From positions 24,355 through 88,354 of the forward strand of contig CAYFIB010000010.1 of the NCBI GenBank assembly GCA_964342855.1: a stretch of 64,000 bases of DNA, given 5' to 3'. This stretch comes from JBCBJX01 sp964342855 (GTDB lineage: Bacteria; Pseudomonadota; Alphaproteobacteria; Caulobacterales; Parvularculaceae). A program made the position numbers and the translations under genes. This document shows positions 53,059-61,877 of the stretch, in pieces. The notes under the pieces are model-generated. The model was not told the DNA's origin, did not search any database, and saw only the letters and a list, made by a program, of their open reading frames with translations. Every line of letters begins with the position of its first letter. The first letter of the stretch is position 1.

Positions 53059-53426
53059 TGGCTCCGTAGGCATGTCGATGACAGTGGGCGAATGGCGGTG
53101 GGTGAAGTCCCACCAAACTTCTCTCCGCGCTTATAGCTCAATAACAGGGAATTTACAGGGAACTTGGCGCCAATTGGGAGCGCCGCACTCGTCCTGATAT
53201 TGGGCAAATCCGCGTTTTTGCTGACTATTTTGCATTTACCCACCACTTCCATAACAGGGAATTCACCCCGCTGAGATCAGGGAGCTGGGCGAGCCTTTTC
53301 AGGGAACGCAGCTGTGTTTTCAGTCTTTGTTCCGATTGACGAAATTTCCGAATTGTCGGGTGCGCGAATCGGCCATTCTTAGCGGGCGACGCCGGCTTAT
53401 TCGGCGGATGATGAACGGCGAGCCCC
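53059..53426. repeat. Intergenic repeat region with CAGGGAA direct repeats
   Basis: About 370 bp without a supported gene. AACAGGGAATT occurs at 53143-53153 and 53253-53263, with related ACAGGGAACTT (53155) and TCAGGGAACG (about 53299). A GTGGG/CCCAC hairpin lies at about 53093-53112. Such CAGGGAA repeats are familiar in alphaproteobacterial accessory-DNA junctions. It marks the transition from ordinary chromosome to the methyltransferase module and AT-rich DNA, but no integrase or tRNA is visible. Confidence 0.6.
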
Positions 53427-54710
53427 ATGGAACCGACGATCGAACACCGGCCGACCCGCGCGCTGAAACCCTGGAAACGGAACGCGCGGAAACACTCGAA
53501 AAAACAGATCCGGCAGATCGCCGACAGCATCGAGGCGTTCGGCTTCACCAATCCCGTGCTCGTCGACGAGGCGGGATCGATCCTCGCCGGTCATGGCAGG
53601 GTGGAAGCCGCCAAGTTTCTGCAGCTTGAAACGGTTCCTTGCGTAGTCCTTGAGCATATGACGCCGACGCAGAAGCGGGCGTATGTCATTGCGGACAACA
53701 AGCTCGCCGAAAACGCGAGCTGGGACGACGATCTCCTATCCGAAGAGCTTCGGGAGCTTCTCGATCTCGATGACGGGTTTGATGTGGGGCTGACGGGGTT
53801 TTTGGTCCCGGAGATCGATGCGCTGCTGGACGCCGGAGAGCCTGAGCAAGACGCTGACCCGGAGTTGGATCGCCTTCCGATCGAGGCGCCGAGCCGCGTG
53901 CGGCGCGGCGACCTCTGGGCGCTCGGACCGCACCGCCTGATTTGCGGCGACAGCCTTGATCCCGCAACTGTCGATCAGCTGACGGCGGGCGAGAAAGCCC
54001 GGATGGTCTTCACAGATCCGCCCTATAACGTCCCGGTGGACGGTCATGTCGGCGGCCTCGGCGCGGTGAAGCATCGCGAGTTCGCCATGGCGTCCGGCGA
54101 GATGAGCGCGGAAGAATTCGCCGCCTTTCTGACGACTGCGTTCCAGAACCTCCGCAAGGCGAGCGTCGACGGGGCGATCGCATTCATCTGCATGGACTGG
54201 AGGCACATGAGCGAGATGCTCGCCGCCGGGCATAAGGTCTTCGACGAGCTCAAGAACGTCATCGTCTGGGTCAAGGACAATGGCGGCATGGGGACGTTCT
54301 ATCGCTCGCGCCACGAGCTGATCTTCGTCTGGAAATCCGGAAGCGCCCCTCACCTCAACACTTTCGAGCTTGGCCAGCATGGGCGCTACCGGACGAACGT
54401 CTGGGAGTATCGCGGGGTCTCCAGCCGATCGAGCACGCGCGACGCGGAACTCGCGCTTCACCCGACGGTGAAGCCTGTCGCCATGATCGCCGATGCGATC
54501 CGCGACGTCTCGGCGCGCGGCGAAATAGTGCTCGATCTTTTCGGTGGCTCCGGCAGTACGCTAATCGCCGCCGAGTTGACGGGGCGGCGCGCCTTCCTCG
54601 CTGAATACGACGAAATCTACTGTGACCGGATCCTCGCGCGGTGGGAGGCGTTTGCGAAAGGGGAAGCGGAGCTCATCGCTCGCGCAACCTCAGAGGAGGA
54701 CGCGGCGTGA
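53427..54710 (+). CDS. ParB-domain DNA methyltransferase (beta-class, DPPY)
   Basis: A 427-residue protein. Residues 1 to about 105 form a ParB/Srx-like domain (KPWKRNARKHSKKQIRQIAD, ILAGHGRVEAAKFLQL). The methyltransferase part has motif IV DPPY (FTDPPYNVP) before motif I FGGSGST (LDLFGGSGSTLIAAE), the beta-class order of amino-methyltransferases (N6-adenine or N4-cytosine). HPTVKPVAMIADAI precedes motif I. No restriction gene is adjacent. The GTGA overlap with the DUF5681 gene is a recurrent pair in phage-like and integrated alphaproteobacterial elements. Confidence 0.92.
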   Translation: MEPTIEHRPTRALKPWKRNARKHSKKQIRQIADSIEAFGFTNPVLVDEAGSILAGHGRVEAAKFLQLETVPCVVLEHMTPTQKRAYVIADNKLAENASWDDDLLSEELRELLDLDDGFDVGLTGFLVPEIDALLDAGEPEQDADPELDRLPIEAPSRVRRGDLWALGPHRLICGDSLDPATVDQLTAGEKARMVFTDPPYNVPVDGHVGGLGAVKHREFAMASGEMSAEEFAAFLTTAFQNLRKASVDGAIAFICMDWRHMSEMLAAGHKVFDELKNVIVWVKDNGGMGTFYRSRHELIFVWKSGSAPHLNTFELGQHGRYRTNVWEYRGVSSRSSTRDAELALHPTVKPVAMIADAIRDVSARGEIVLDLFGGSGSTLIAAELTGRRAFLAEYDEIYCDRILARWEAFAKGEAELIARATSEEDAA

Positions 54711-55513
54711 GCGACGAAAAGCCATACGAGGTCGGATACAAGAAGCCGCCTGCGGAACATCGCTTCAAAGCGGGAAAGTCAGGCAATCCGCGCGGGCGGC
54801 CAAAAGGCGCAAAGAGCAAGGCCAAGATTGTCAAACAAGCCGATCTTCAACGGATGATTTTGGAAGAGGCGTATCGCGAGGTCGAGGTGCCGACATCAAA
54901 TGGTACAGAAAAAATGGCTGTCGCTCAGCTTGGCATACGCGCGCTATGCGCGAAAGCCGCAAAAGGGGACGTGCGCGCACAAAAACTTTTATTGGAGCAT
55001 CTTCCTGCCGCTGAGCGCGACCGAGAGCAGCTTCGAGCAGAAGTGGTTGAAGCCATGCGCGAGTACGCTGAGATAGAGAAGCGCAGAATCGCCGAGGCTA
55101 AGCGCGCGGGACGACGATACGACCCTTCGGGACCTCACCCCGATGATCTCGAGTTTGATCCGCTTACGGGCGACGTCTCAGTTCGCGGCCCAGCGACACG
55201 AAAATGCAGAAAGCTCTTAAAGGAGGCCCGCAAGGAGGTCGCCCGGCTACGGCGTTTATTTGAACAACTTCGCCAGATAGCGCAGAACTCTTACTCAGAA
55301 AAAATCAAAGCCGAATTGAATTACTGGGCTGATATTGGCGAAGGCCATTATGTTCAGCGCATGGATGAAATGGCACCGCTCGCAAGGGCGTGGCCTCGTC
55401 ACTGGCCGCCAAAAAGCGAAGTGGAAGGCCATAACGCGGCTATAGCACGCATCGGAGACACTCCGGATTACGCGCAGGACTATGTTATTGAGCTTAAAGA
55501 ACGAAGCGCTTGA
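54707..55513 (+). CDS. DUF5681 domain protein
   Basis: A 268-residue soluble basic protein starting at GTG 54707, overlapping the methyltransferase stop by 4 nt and preceded by GAGGAGGA. The N-terminus has the DUF5681 signature (YEVGYKKPPAEHRFKAGKSG, NPRGRPKGAKSK), whose basic GRP motif resembles an AT-hook. A central region contains MAVAQLGIRALCAKAAKGD and ARAQKLL-like helices. Tight coupling to a DNA methyltransferase suggests a DNA-binding accessory protein. Function is unknown. Confidence 0.88.
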   Translation: MSDEKPYEVGYKKPPAEHRFKAGKSGNPRGRPKGAKSKAKIVKQADLQRMILEEAYREVEVPTSNGTEKMAVAQLGIRALCAKAAKGDVRAQKLLLEHLPAAERDREQLRAEVVEAMREYAEIEKRRIAEAKRAGRRYDPSGPHPDDLEFDPLTGDVSVRGPATRKCRKLLKEARKEVARLRRLFEQLRQIAQNSYSEKIKAELNYWADIGEGHYVQRMDEMAPLARAWPRHWPPKSEVEGHNAAIARIGDTPDYAQDYVIELKERSA

Positions 55514-55560
55514 TCCAAATCGAAATACTTTCCATGCAGAGTTTTTGACGTCGATTTCGC

Positions 55561-55602
55561 GATTGCACCGTCGCCATTTCGAGCGTCGGAAATGGTGCGA
55601 TT
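55561..55602. repeat. Imperfect hairpin after the DUF5681 gene
   Basis: CCATTTC (55574-55580) pairs with GAAATGG (55589-55595), flanked by GATTGCACC and GTGCGATT that extend the symmetry. There is no T-tract. The rest of the 55514-55774 gap shows no gene I can support. Confidence 0.4.
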
Positions 55603-55774
55603 ACAGGTTTAGCTATCTAATGACGTCCCCGAGATAGACCACGGTCGCCGTGGAATAAATTTCGGAGACATCGGGACCTGAGCCTCCCCCATTCTTCTGG
55701 TCTACCCTGAAGCATAGGACGGGAGGCCAATTCAGCAGGCGAGGCTCAGAACCGCCTTGTGACACCGTTCGAAA

Positions 55775-55984
55775 CTAGTCGTCGGCAATCACTGTACCTG
55801 CGGCGAACCCCATCAAGGCGAAAATGGCGCCGACTTGCATGGCTGGACCTCCCTGACGGAGAAATGCGTATCCGATTAGCCCCCCTCCTAGGAATCCAAT
55901 CAGTCCGGTCAGCATGGAAAGCTTAATTCGTTTTGACATCTGCAACATGACGAAGATCGACTGGTGTTTAAGGTTTAAAGCCAT
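55775..55984 (-). CDS. Small membrane protein, hypothetical
   Basis: A 69-residue protein with two hydrophobic, glycine-rich helices (LTGLIGFLGGGLIGYAFLRQ and GAIFALMGFAAGTVIADD) after a basic segment (MSKRIKLSM). I do not recognise a family. Internal ATGs at 55948 and 55939 are alternative starts; none has a clear Shine-Dalgarno. It lies in AT-rich accessory DNA. Confidence 0.45.
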   Translation of the reverse strand: MALNLKHQSIFVMLQMSKRIKLSMLTGLIGFLGGGLIGYAFLRQGGPAMQVGAIFALMGFAAGTVIADD

Positions 55985-56181
55985 CTTTTCGAACTTTCAA
56001 CGCGGCAAGAGACTGCGATCGGTGGCGTCAACGAAAAGTTCAATGGCCGGGTCGATTCGCATTGCGACATCGATACCGATATCGGAAATAAACACATCAA
56101 CAAATGACGTAATGGAAGACGTTATATAATATAAAATCAATGCTGACTCAGTTTTGCGATTTAATGCCGCAAATAATAATC

Positions 56182-56502
56182 TTACGCATATCCAAAATTC
56201 ACAACGTCCATATCTGTTATATTTCTTTCATAAATTGGACGAAACATTATTCTTCTCTCAATACATTCTTTATGTATATACGCCTTCGATCCTATCGCCA
56301 TTACATTTGGAGCAAAAAGACAAAAAGCCTCTACTTCATGTATTGAATCGGCTTCTTCACAAAATTCAATTCCTAATTCTTTTAATCTAAAAATAATCTC
56401 ACTTGGACTCATTGGAATTGCTTCGTTCAGAAGGATCTTCTCGATCGCCGTTACGGCCATAAGTGCATCGAGAATTGAGGAACTTATAAGCCCGATTTTC
56501 AT
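56182..56502 (-). CDS. Hypothetical protein, AT-rich region
   Basis: A 106-residue reading frame with plausible protein composition (MSPSEIIFRLKELGIEFCEE near the middle), without a recognised domain. The AT content is far from the flanking chromosome, which suggests acquisition by transfer. Plus-strand frames over the same bases look less protein-like. No Shine-Dalgarno is evident. Confidence 0.35.
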   Translation of the reverse strand: MKIGLISSSILDALMAVTAIEKILLNEAIPMSPSEIIFRLKELGIEFCEEADSIHEVEAFCLFAPNVMAIGSKAYIHKECIERRIMFRPIYERNITDMDVVNFGYA

Positions 56503-56766
56503 CTGATATAATCCGGTTTCGTGCCGCTCCGAGTAATGCTGTTATTAAGATCGCTAGCGTGACATGGCAAATTCCGAAGCTTTTGCGACCTGGTTCAGCC
56601 GATATCCGCGAAAGATGCACCACTAAAGTTGCCACAGGGGTGTAATTGTCCTACGAACTGATACACTTAGAAAACGGCGAAGCTAGTTCGGGCGCCGAAG
56701 CGCCAGAATTCAGACTATGTCCGCGTTGAGACGCGATGCGTTCAAATTCGGGGACGCTACCGAAAT

Positions 56767-57036
56767 TTGGGTTTCCTCCTGACAATTCCCGGCAAAGATC
56801 GAGGGACACAGCAGTTGATCAAGATTTTGGTTGTTTGGTTCGCGTCGGTTGTCACAACCACGACGCTGCTGATGGTCTCATGGGCAAGAACACGGCGTAA
56901 AAAGAAAACTCGAATCGAAAAGTGGGCCCTATTGGCATTAGTATTCGGCTGTATAACGGCTATAGGGTATGGCGGACTTATTTTAATAATACTTATTTTC
57001 AGCTATGGAGGTAGCACATTCAATATGGATGTATAA
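56767..57036 (+). CDS. Small two-helix membrane protein, hypothetical
   Basis: An 89-residue frame opening at TTG with two hydrophobic helices (LIKILVVWFASVVTTTTLLM and FGCITAIGYGGLILIILIFS) separated by a very basic loop (RTRRKKKTR). No family is recognised. The start codon and expression are uncertain; the membrane pattern is the main support. Confidence 0.35.
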   Translation: MGFLLTIPGKDRGTQQLIKILVVWFASVVTTTTLLMVSWARTRRKKKTRIEKWALLALVFGCITAIGYGGLILIILIFSYGGSTFNMDV

Positions 57037-57067
57037 CTATACTACTGGTGTACTTTTTAAGATACAT

Positions 57068-57790
57068 CTACTTTTTCAATTTACGTAAGCTCGAATGTCC
57101 TTTAACGTACTCGAGGAATATAACAAAAATTCCTAGGAACAATAAAGATATCCCATAAGGAGCTGGAACTTCATTAATCTCCTCCACTTCACTAATAATG
57201 TTTCTTGCTGAAAAAGTAATGTTATCGATAGCTGTCCCGACGTCCATTCCGGAATGAATAATTTCCACGAAACTGAATCCGTCAGAATTAGAGATGGAAA
57301 GATTTTTGACGATACCATCTACCCAGCCGGCCTCGATTTCTAACATAATTGAGGAGACTAGCGAGTCAGCCAAATTGTAAGCATTCAGGTGAACAACGTC
57401 GCCGACCTTGCCGCCGCCGTCCGTGCGGAAGTCCACCAGATCCACCGCGAAAGAACTGATCACGCTATCAAATTCGAGATAGTAATTTGTGGAGCTTCTA
57501 AGGCCTTCGCGATCCGTCGCAGTGAAACGACCTGTTCTGCCGTCAAACGACGTGTCGGCGCCAGCGATGCTGTTTGCGAACGCCTGAGTAGACGGACCAG
57601 CTTCAGCCGCCACACACGAGGACGACAGCGCCCGGGTCAGGCCACACGAGAAACTCGCACCAATTCCGTCGCTAACGACATAACCGATGTCCTGACCTTC
57701 AGCGTAACCGCTTTCAAAATCTATCACGCCAGCGCTTGCCGAAGTCGCAAAGAGCCAAGCGCCGATAGCGCACCCGATTGAACGCAACAT
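57068..57790 (-). CDS. Secreted protein with exosortase-type C-terminal sorting signal
   Basis: About 240 residues: signal peptide (LRSIGCAIGAWLFATSASAG), an extracellular beta-rich domain (VIDFESGYAEGQDIGYVVSD, NYYLEFDSVISSFAVDLVDF) and a C-terminal tripartite tail of VPAP, a hydrophobic helix (YGISLLFLGIFVIFLEYVKG) and basic residues. That tail is typical of PEP-CTERM/VPxxP-type proteins processed by an exosortase. No exosortase gene lies in the window. A role at the cell surface or in the exopolysaccharide matrix is inferred; the rml genes follow at 62 kb. Confidence 0.75.
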   Translation of the reverse strand: MLRSIGCAIGAWLFATSASAGVIDFESGYAEGQDIGYVVSDGIGASFSCGLTRALSSSCVAAEAGPSTQAFANSIAGADTSFDGRTGRFTATDREGLRSSTNYYLEFDSVISSFAVDLVDFRTDGGGKVGDVVHLNAYNLADSLVSSIMLEIEAGWVDGIVKNLSISNSDGFSFVEIIHSGMDVGTAIDNITFSARNIISEVEEINEVPAPYGISLLFLGIFVIFLEYVKGHSSLRKLKK

Positions 57791-58118
57791 AACGAAATTC
57801 CTGTACACAACTAAGCATCAACAATGACAAACGGCCCAAAAAAGCAAGCGGGCAGCCACGCGGCCCGTGTCAAAAGTTGCTAAAAATGTCTTGATTCATT
57901 CGAGAAAAATCTCGATGTGCCTAGGAAGATACTTAACAAGTACGCCACGTTTTTAGAGATTTAGCTTAACGGGGCTGGCTCTGAAGTCACATGGTTAATG
58001 CGACTTCAGCTCTATCATCATATGATGGATTAAGAACTCGACGCAGATCCCCCAAAATTGCGGTGTCGCTATTGTTCGTGATAATACAATTAGAGTTTGG
58101 TTCGTCAGCAGAGCGCTC
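57791..58118. other. AT-rich intergenic region with hairpin and palindrome
   Basis: About 330 bp with no gene supported. It contains an 8-bp inverted repeat CTGAAGTC/GACTTCAG (57981-57988 and 58002-58009) and a 12-bp palindrome CATCATATGATG (58016-58027), about 90-140 nt ahead of the 58119 gene. These may be regulatory sites for the flanking divergent genes. Confidence 0.4.
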
Positions 58119-58691
58119 ATGATCTACGACAAAACGCTGGCATATTCTTCAAACGATCCGAAAGTTAAGCTTTCGCGCATCGCTGAAACTGCGAGCGAGT
58201 CGGTTGAAACAATACGCGGCCGTTTCAATCGTGAACTAATCACTCGTTCTGCAAACGACGAACTCCCAGCAAAAGGCTCGACTAGTGCACGGCTGCTAGC
58301 TTCTGAGACAGCGATCGCGATGGTTATCCAGTCGATGCTCTGTCGCCTCGGGTTGTCAGCTCACCAGGCCGACTTTGCAATGTTCTCCTTTCGCTTTCCG
58401 CATACCGGAGTTCCAGCCGGCCAAGACGTTGAAGATATCAGCGAAGAGCTGCGCCGTCGGCCTGGGGAGTATTTTGAAGATACCTCGACTTGGCTGATCA
58501 TACGGGCGGTACCAGGAGCTGCAAACGGTATCGAAGCGAGAGTTATTAAGGCTGGTGACAACGTGACAAAGGCGCATGTCACCGACGCCTTTATGGAAAT
58601 TCGTCACTTCGCTTTCATCGCGCTCAACCTCTCCGAATGTATTCCTGACATCCGAATGAAACTTGGAATGGATAGATATCCCAAATTATGA
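58119..58691 (+). CDS. Hypothetical protein with possible N-terminal HTH
   Basis: A 190-residue soluble protein. The segment KVKLSRIAETASESVETIRG resembles a helix-turn-helix, and the rest (LLASETAIAMVIQSMLCRLG, PAGQDVEDISEELRRRP) has no family I recognise. It is the most gene-like orphan of the AT-rich stretch, and its composition is nearer to the chromosome than its flanks. It could be a regulator of the accessory region. Confidence 0.6.
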   Translation: MIYDKTLAYSSNDPKVKLSRIAETASESVETIRGRFNRELITRSANDELPAKGSTSARLLASETAIAMVIQSMLCRLGLSAHQADFAMFSFRFPHTGVPAGQDVEDISEELRRRPGEYFEDTSTWLIIRAVPGAANGIEARVIKAGDNVTKAHVTDAFMEIRHFAFIALNLSECIPDIRMKLGMDRYPKL

Positions 58692-59149
58692 TAATTCCTG
58701 ATGTATTTTTCTTATATTAACACACAGATGCTCTTTGTTTGATTTTGCTTTATATTTATAAATAATAATATAGAGTCATTTCTGAATGGCACAGGACGTA
58801 GATTTTATTTACGAACTTGGTCGCAGCCTTCAAGTTGGGTCACTCGACGGACGGTCGACTCCAGTCTCTCAAGGCCTCGCCGCCGAGGAGTCGAGCTCTT
58901 GGGACAACACGGTCGTTGCGGCGATCCTTTAGCTCGAGCTCGACTGGTGATGGCGGCGCCCCTCACCACCGCTGAAACCAGAGCCTGCGTAAGCAAATGT
59001 TGCGCCCGGTCCATCCCAGGGCATGAGGTTGTGATCACGACTGCAGACCACTTACCCCTCCATAGCCTGATCCCACGCTACGCCCGATCGCCCGTCCCTA
59101 TAGACCGATGGTTTGCGATGGACTAACCATCTCGCAGAGTAAACTCCCT
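58692..59149. other. Intergenic region with a GC-rich patch
   Basis: About 460 bp. The first 100 bp are very AT-rich. From about 58800 to 59110 composition turns GC-rich, with short frames on both strands that look unlike real proteins. The patch could be a decayed fragment of a transferred gene; no transposase motif, inverted repeat or RNA gene is evident. Confidence 0.4.
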
Positions 59150-59335
59150 ATGGCTGCGCCGACCCTGAAAGAAACCTCTCCCAATTACATCTGCGATAAT
59201 ATGATCGAAAAAGTACCAGAAGATGGGATTCTAGTGAGACTCAAAAGTCACTTTTTTGGATCCATTATCGCCCTTTTAATAGGGGTATTTACCGCATTTT
59301 TTATTATAGTAATTTCACTCTATTTACTGACCTAA
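59150..59335 (+). CDS. Small single-helix membrane protein, hypothetical
   Basis: About 61 residues from MAAPTLKETSPNYICDN, with one strong C-terminal membrane helix (SIIALLIGVFTAFFIIVISL). The soluble part is short and uncharacterised. It is supported by the amphipathic-to-hydrophobic layout only. Confidence 0.35.
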   Translation: MAAPTLKETSPNYICDNMIEKVPEDGILVRLKSHFFGSIIALLIGVFTAFFIIVISLYLLT

Positions 59336-59427
59336 GTTGTTTCTAATAGCATTACGCGAATAATAAAGTTAATTTTTCTCATGTATATTTTATACGCTTA
59401 TCGTTAAATCTATGTATTAACATGATC

Positions 59428-61326
59428 TCAAATAAGATGGCCCACATCGTTTATGTAAAAAGAGTACCCGTCAACACTGTTTACTTGGTCATGGCTTTCA
59501 TGATGTTCGTGAATAAAAAACTCATTCAGTTCTGTAATTTCTACACCCGACTCTTCTCTTTCGGATCCACAACAAGCCGAACATGTACAAAAGACGCGCT
59601 TTGCCAGCCCGTAATCGACATCAAAAAAGTCGTCGTCTTCCGATATAAGCGATGTGGGGACATTAAATTTCCCGGCAGTTTGATCAATATAATAAGCATC
59701 GCTTTCTATTGACGCCAGTGAATTACCTGCCGGCACCACACCAGAATTCTCCGGCAAGTTTTTAATCACTTGATTGAGCAAAATTGATGTAAAGAGATCT
59801 TTGAGCCCGATACCATCAGATTTACCCTCCTCCAACCGGCGCGTAAAGAAAGTTATTGGCTCAAACTCATTCAATACATTAACAATAACTTCCTGAGACG
59901 AACTCAATCCATTACTTTCGATAGAAACGTCAAAACTATATACATTATCTTGGTTTCTATCTATTGGATTCTCGAAATCGAAAACCCCGCGCGCTGAAAT
60001 AATTCCGGTACTCTCGTCAATTTCAAAAAAGTTGCCATCCCGGCCCTCAAGAATCGAAAAAGAGACAGGCGTCCCGTTCGGATCAAAACCAGATACCGTC
60101 CCGATAGGTGATTGAGAGTTCTCAAGATATTGAAACACCGTTTCCGACGTAAACTCCGGTGGCAGATCAAATCTATCGTCCTGCACTACTCCATCTGAGA
60201 AAACGAAGCTGCCTGCTGACAATTCAGAAATATCCACACCGATAAGACGTACAGTGCTGACTGAAGACAATGTAATAAGGACATCCGAACCATCCTGCTC
60301 GGCGACAGCCAATATATCGGTAAAGACACTGAACGTCTCACTGTCGGCAATGCCTAGGCGGTCGGAATCTTGGCCTAATGGATCAAAGTCCAGTACTATA
60401 TCGTTCCCAGCCTGATAGTCATAAATCCAAAACACATCGGAGCCCGCTCCGCCAGAAATGATATCGCTTCCGGTTCCGGCGACGATCACGTCATCGCCGT
60501 CTCCACCGTTGATCGTGTCATTTCCGCTTAGACCGAAGTACAAGTCATCGCCGGCAAGGAGATCAATTACGTCATTTCCGCTCGCAATCCCGGAACCGAG
60601 ATTAATAAACTCGAACCCATAGAGAACGTCATCACCGGATGTCGGCCCCAGAATGGGCAGCCCGATATCTTGAAGGACGGAAACGTCGATATTGGAGATT
60701 GGACGACGATTGCCGCGGCCGATGGTGTCGTGAAGCAGATCATTGCCGAGATCGACGTGACTGTCATCGACCAACTGAAGGGGGCCACCGACGAGCGCCA
60801 CAGCTTCAGGACCGTTGAAAAACAATCCCGCATCGCCTTCATCAGAAACGAAGCTGTCAAAGACCGATTCATCGCCGCCAGGGCCTTCTCCAAAGCCAAG
60901 GAAGCCGAGCCCGTGCGCCAGTTCGTGCAGAACGATGGAGAAGAGATCGAACTGATTGTTCGGAACGCCGCCGCCATTTGGTCCGCCCAAAAAGAATTCG
61001 CCGTTGCTCAACCTGTCGGCATCGATTGTTACAAAGAGGTCTGCATTGCCCTGCCCATTGCGATCAACGCCGTCCTGTAGTTCCAGTGCGGATGTCGCCT
61101 GGAAAAATCCGGCAAACTGGCCGCTCGTTTGGAAAAAGAAATCAGATCCGCCGGATGCGAGCGTCGTTCCGCCGAGGGAATCGAATGAAAGCTCAATCTC
61201 GAGGCTGGTCGTCCCAAGATCGATATACCGCGCCCAGACGTTCGCTGCTTCCTGAACCAGCCCAGCAACGGTTTCGATGACGGATTGAGCGACGCCCCCT
61301 GTGGAGCCTATGACGACCGTGAACAT
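59428..61326 (-). CDS. RTX-type secreted metalloprotease-like protein
   Basis: About 632 residues with no N-terminal signal. An N-terminal zinc-protease-like domain has HELAHGLGFLGFGEG near residues 134-148, an HExxHxxG motif whose usual third histidine is Gly. Calcium-binding RTX repeats (NDTINGGDGDDVIVAG, DIISGGAGSDVF) follow at about 265-315, then a cadherin-like domain (GTVSGFDPNGTPVSFSILEG). The C-terminus is unusual: VFCTCSACCGSE and FFIHEHHESHDQ, rich in Cys and His. RTX proteins leave by type I secretion, usually with C-terminal signals; no secretion genes are nearby. Confidence 0.85.
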   Translation of the reverse strand: MFTVVIGSTGGVAQSVIETVAGLVQEAANVWARYIDLGTTSLEIELSFDSLGGTTLASGGSDFFFQTSGQFAGFFQATSALELQDGVDRNGQGNADLFVTIDADRLSNGEFFLGGPNGGGVPNNQFDLFSIVLHELAHGLGFLGFGEGPGGDESVFDSFVSDEGDAGLFFNGPEAVALVGGPLQLVDDSHVDLGNDLLHDTIGRGNRRPISNIDVSVLQDIGLPILGPTSGDDVLYGFEFINLGSGIASGNDVIDLLAGDDLYFGLSGNDTINGGDGDDVIVAGTGSDIISGGAGSDVFWIYDYQAGNDIVLDFDPLGQDSDRLGIADSETFSVFTDILAVAEQDGSDVLITLSSVSTVRLIGVDISELSAGSFVFSDGVVQDDRFDLPPEFTSETVFQYLENSQSPIGTVSGFDPNGTPVSFSILEGRDGNFFEIDESTGIISARGVFDFENPIDRNQDNVYSFDVSIESNGLSSSQEVIVNVLNEFEPITFFTRRLEEGKSDGIGLKDLFTSILLNQVIKNLPENSGVVPAGNSLASIESDAYYIDQTAGKFNVPTSLISEDDDFFDVDYGLAKRVFCTCSACCGSEREESGVEITELNEFFIHEHHESHDQVNSVDGYSFYINDVGHLI

Positions 61327-61526
61327 ACTAGACACTTCTCTCTTTCGTGGGCTCTAACAGCTGACATATCGGCGTTTGAATGACCAAGCTTGTAGCCCTA
61401 GGGCGCGGGACTATAACAGCGCAGTCCGTGGCCGAAAGGCAAACGATATCGAACCCGGGAATCAGGAAGGCCTGAACTCTGGCTTTCTGGCTCCTTACGC
61501 ACGCGCTCAGACAATCGAGATTGAGA

Positions 61527-61877
61527 ATGACTGAAGACCACGACACATCAGCAGAGATTGAAGCCCTGAGGAACGAAATTGAACTGATTAAAAAAGAAAT
61601 GAAAGCACGTTCATATGTCGCCGCCGAGGACATCGCCAGCAATCAAGGAGAAGCTTTAGCTGCGAGAGCGCTAAGCATGTTTTCTTTAATACTCGAGCTT
61701 GAAAAACGTGATGATAAACTCACAACCATAGACCGGATAGAAAAAATGTGCAGAGAACTTATTGTTCGCCCTCGATCAAGTAAAATTGCTGCGGAACGGG
61801 CGAGCCAGATAAGTGAAGACAGAATGCTCCAATCTCTTTCAAGCACCATAGCACAAATTCGGTCATTTTTTAAGTAA
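61527..61877 (+). CDS. Coiled-coil protein, hypothetical
   Basis: A 116-residue soluble, highly charged helical protein beginning MTEDHDTSAEIEALRNEIE, predicted coiled coil over the first 30 residues and again near RIEKMCRELIVRP. No family is recognised. It is divergent from the RTX gene and its codon use is AT-rich. Confidence 0.55.
   Translation: MTEDHDTSAEIEALRNEIELIKKEMKARSYVAAEDIASNQGEALAARALSMFSLILELEKRDDKLTTIDRIEKMCRELIVRPRSSKIAAERASQISEDRMLQSLSSTIAQIRSFFK

Noticed and set aside
53085..53130. tRNA-like 3' end (GTGGG...CCCAC followed by CTCTCCGC) resembling a tRNA-Ser attachment site
   Set aside because: The loop lacks the TTCRA core of a T-arm and no upstream cloverleaf can be folded, so it is treated as a plain hairpin.
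53059..53426. CRISPR-like array from the CAGGGAA repeats
   Set aside because: Repeats are only 8-11 bp, irregularly spaced and without spacers or cas genes; no CRISPR array was seen anywhere in the window.
56140..56390. Plus-strand frames over the AT-rich hypothetical gene
   Set aside because: They overlap the better minus-strand frame and have improbable composition with no start signal.
58805..59126. Two overlapping short frames on opposite strands (77 and 75 codons)
   Set aside because: Neither has a recognisable domain, a ribosome site or protein-like composition; kept only as a GC-rich patch.
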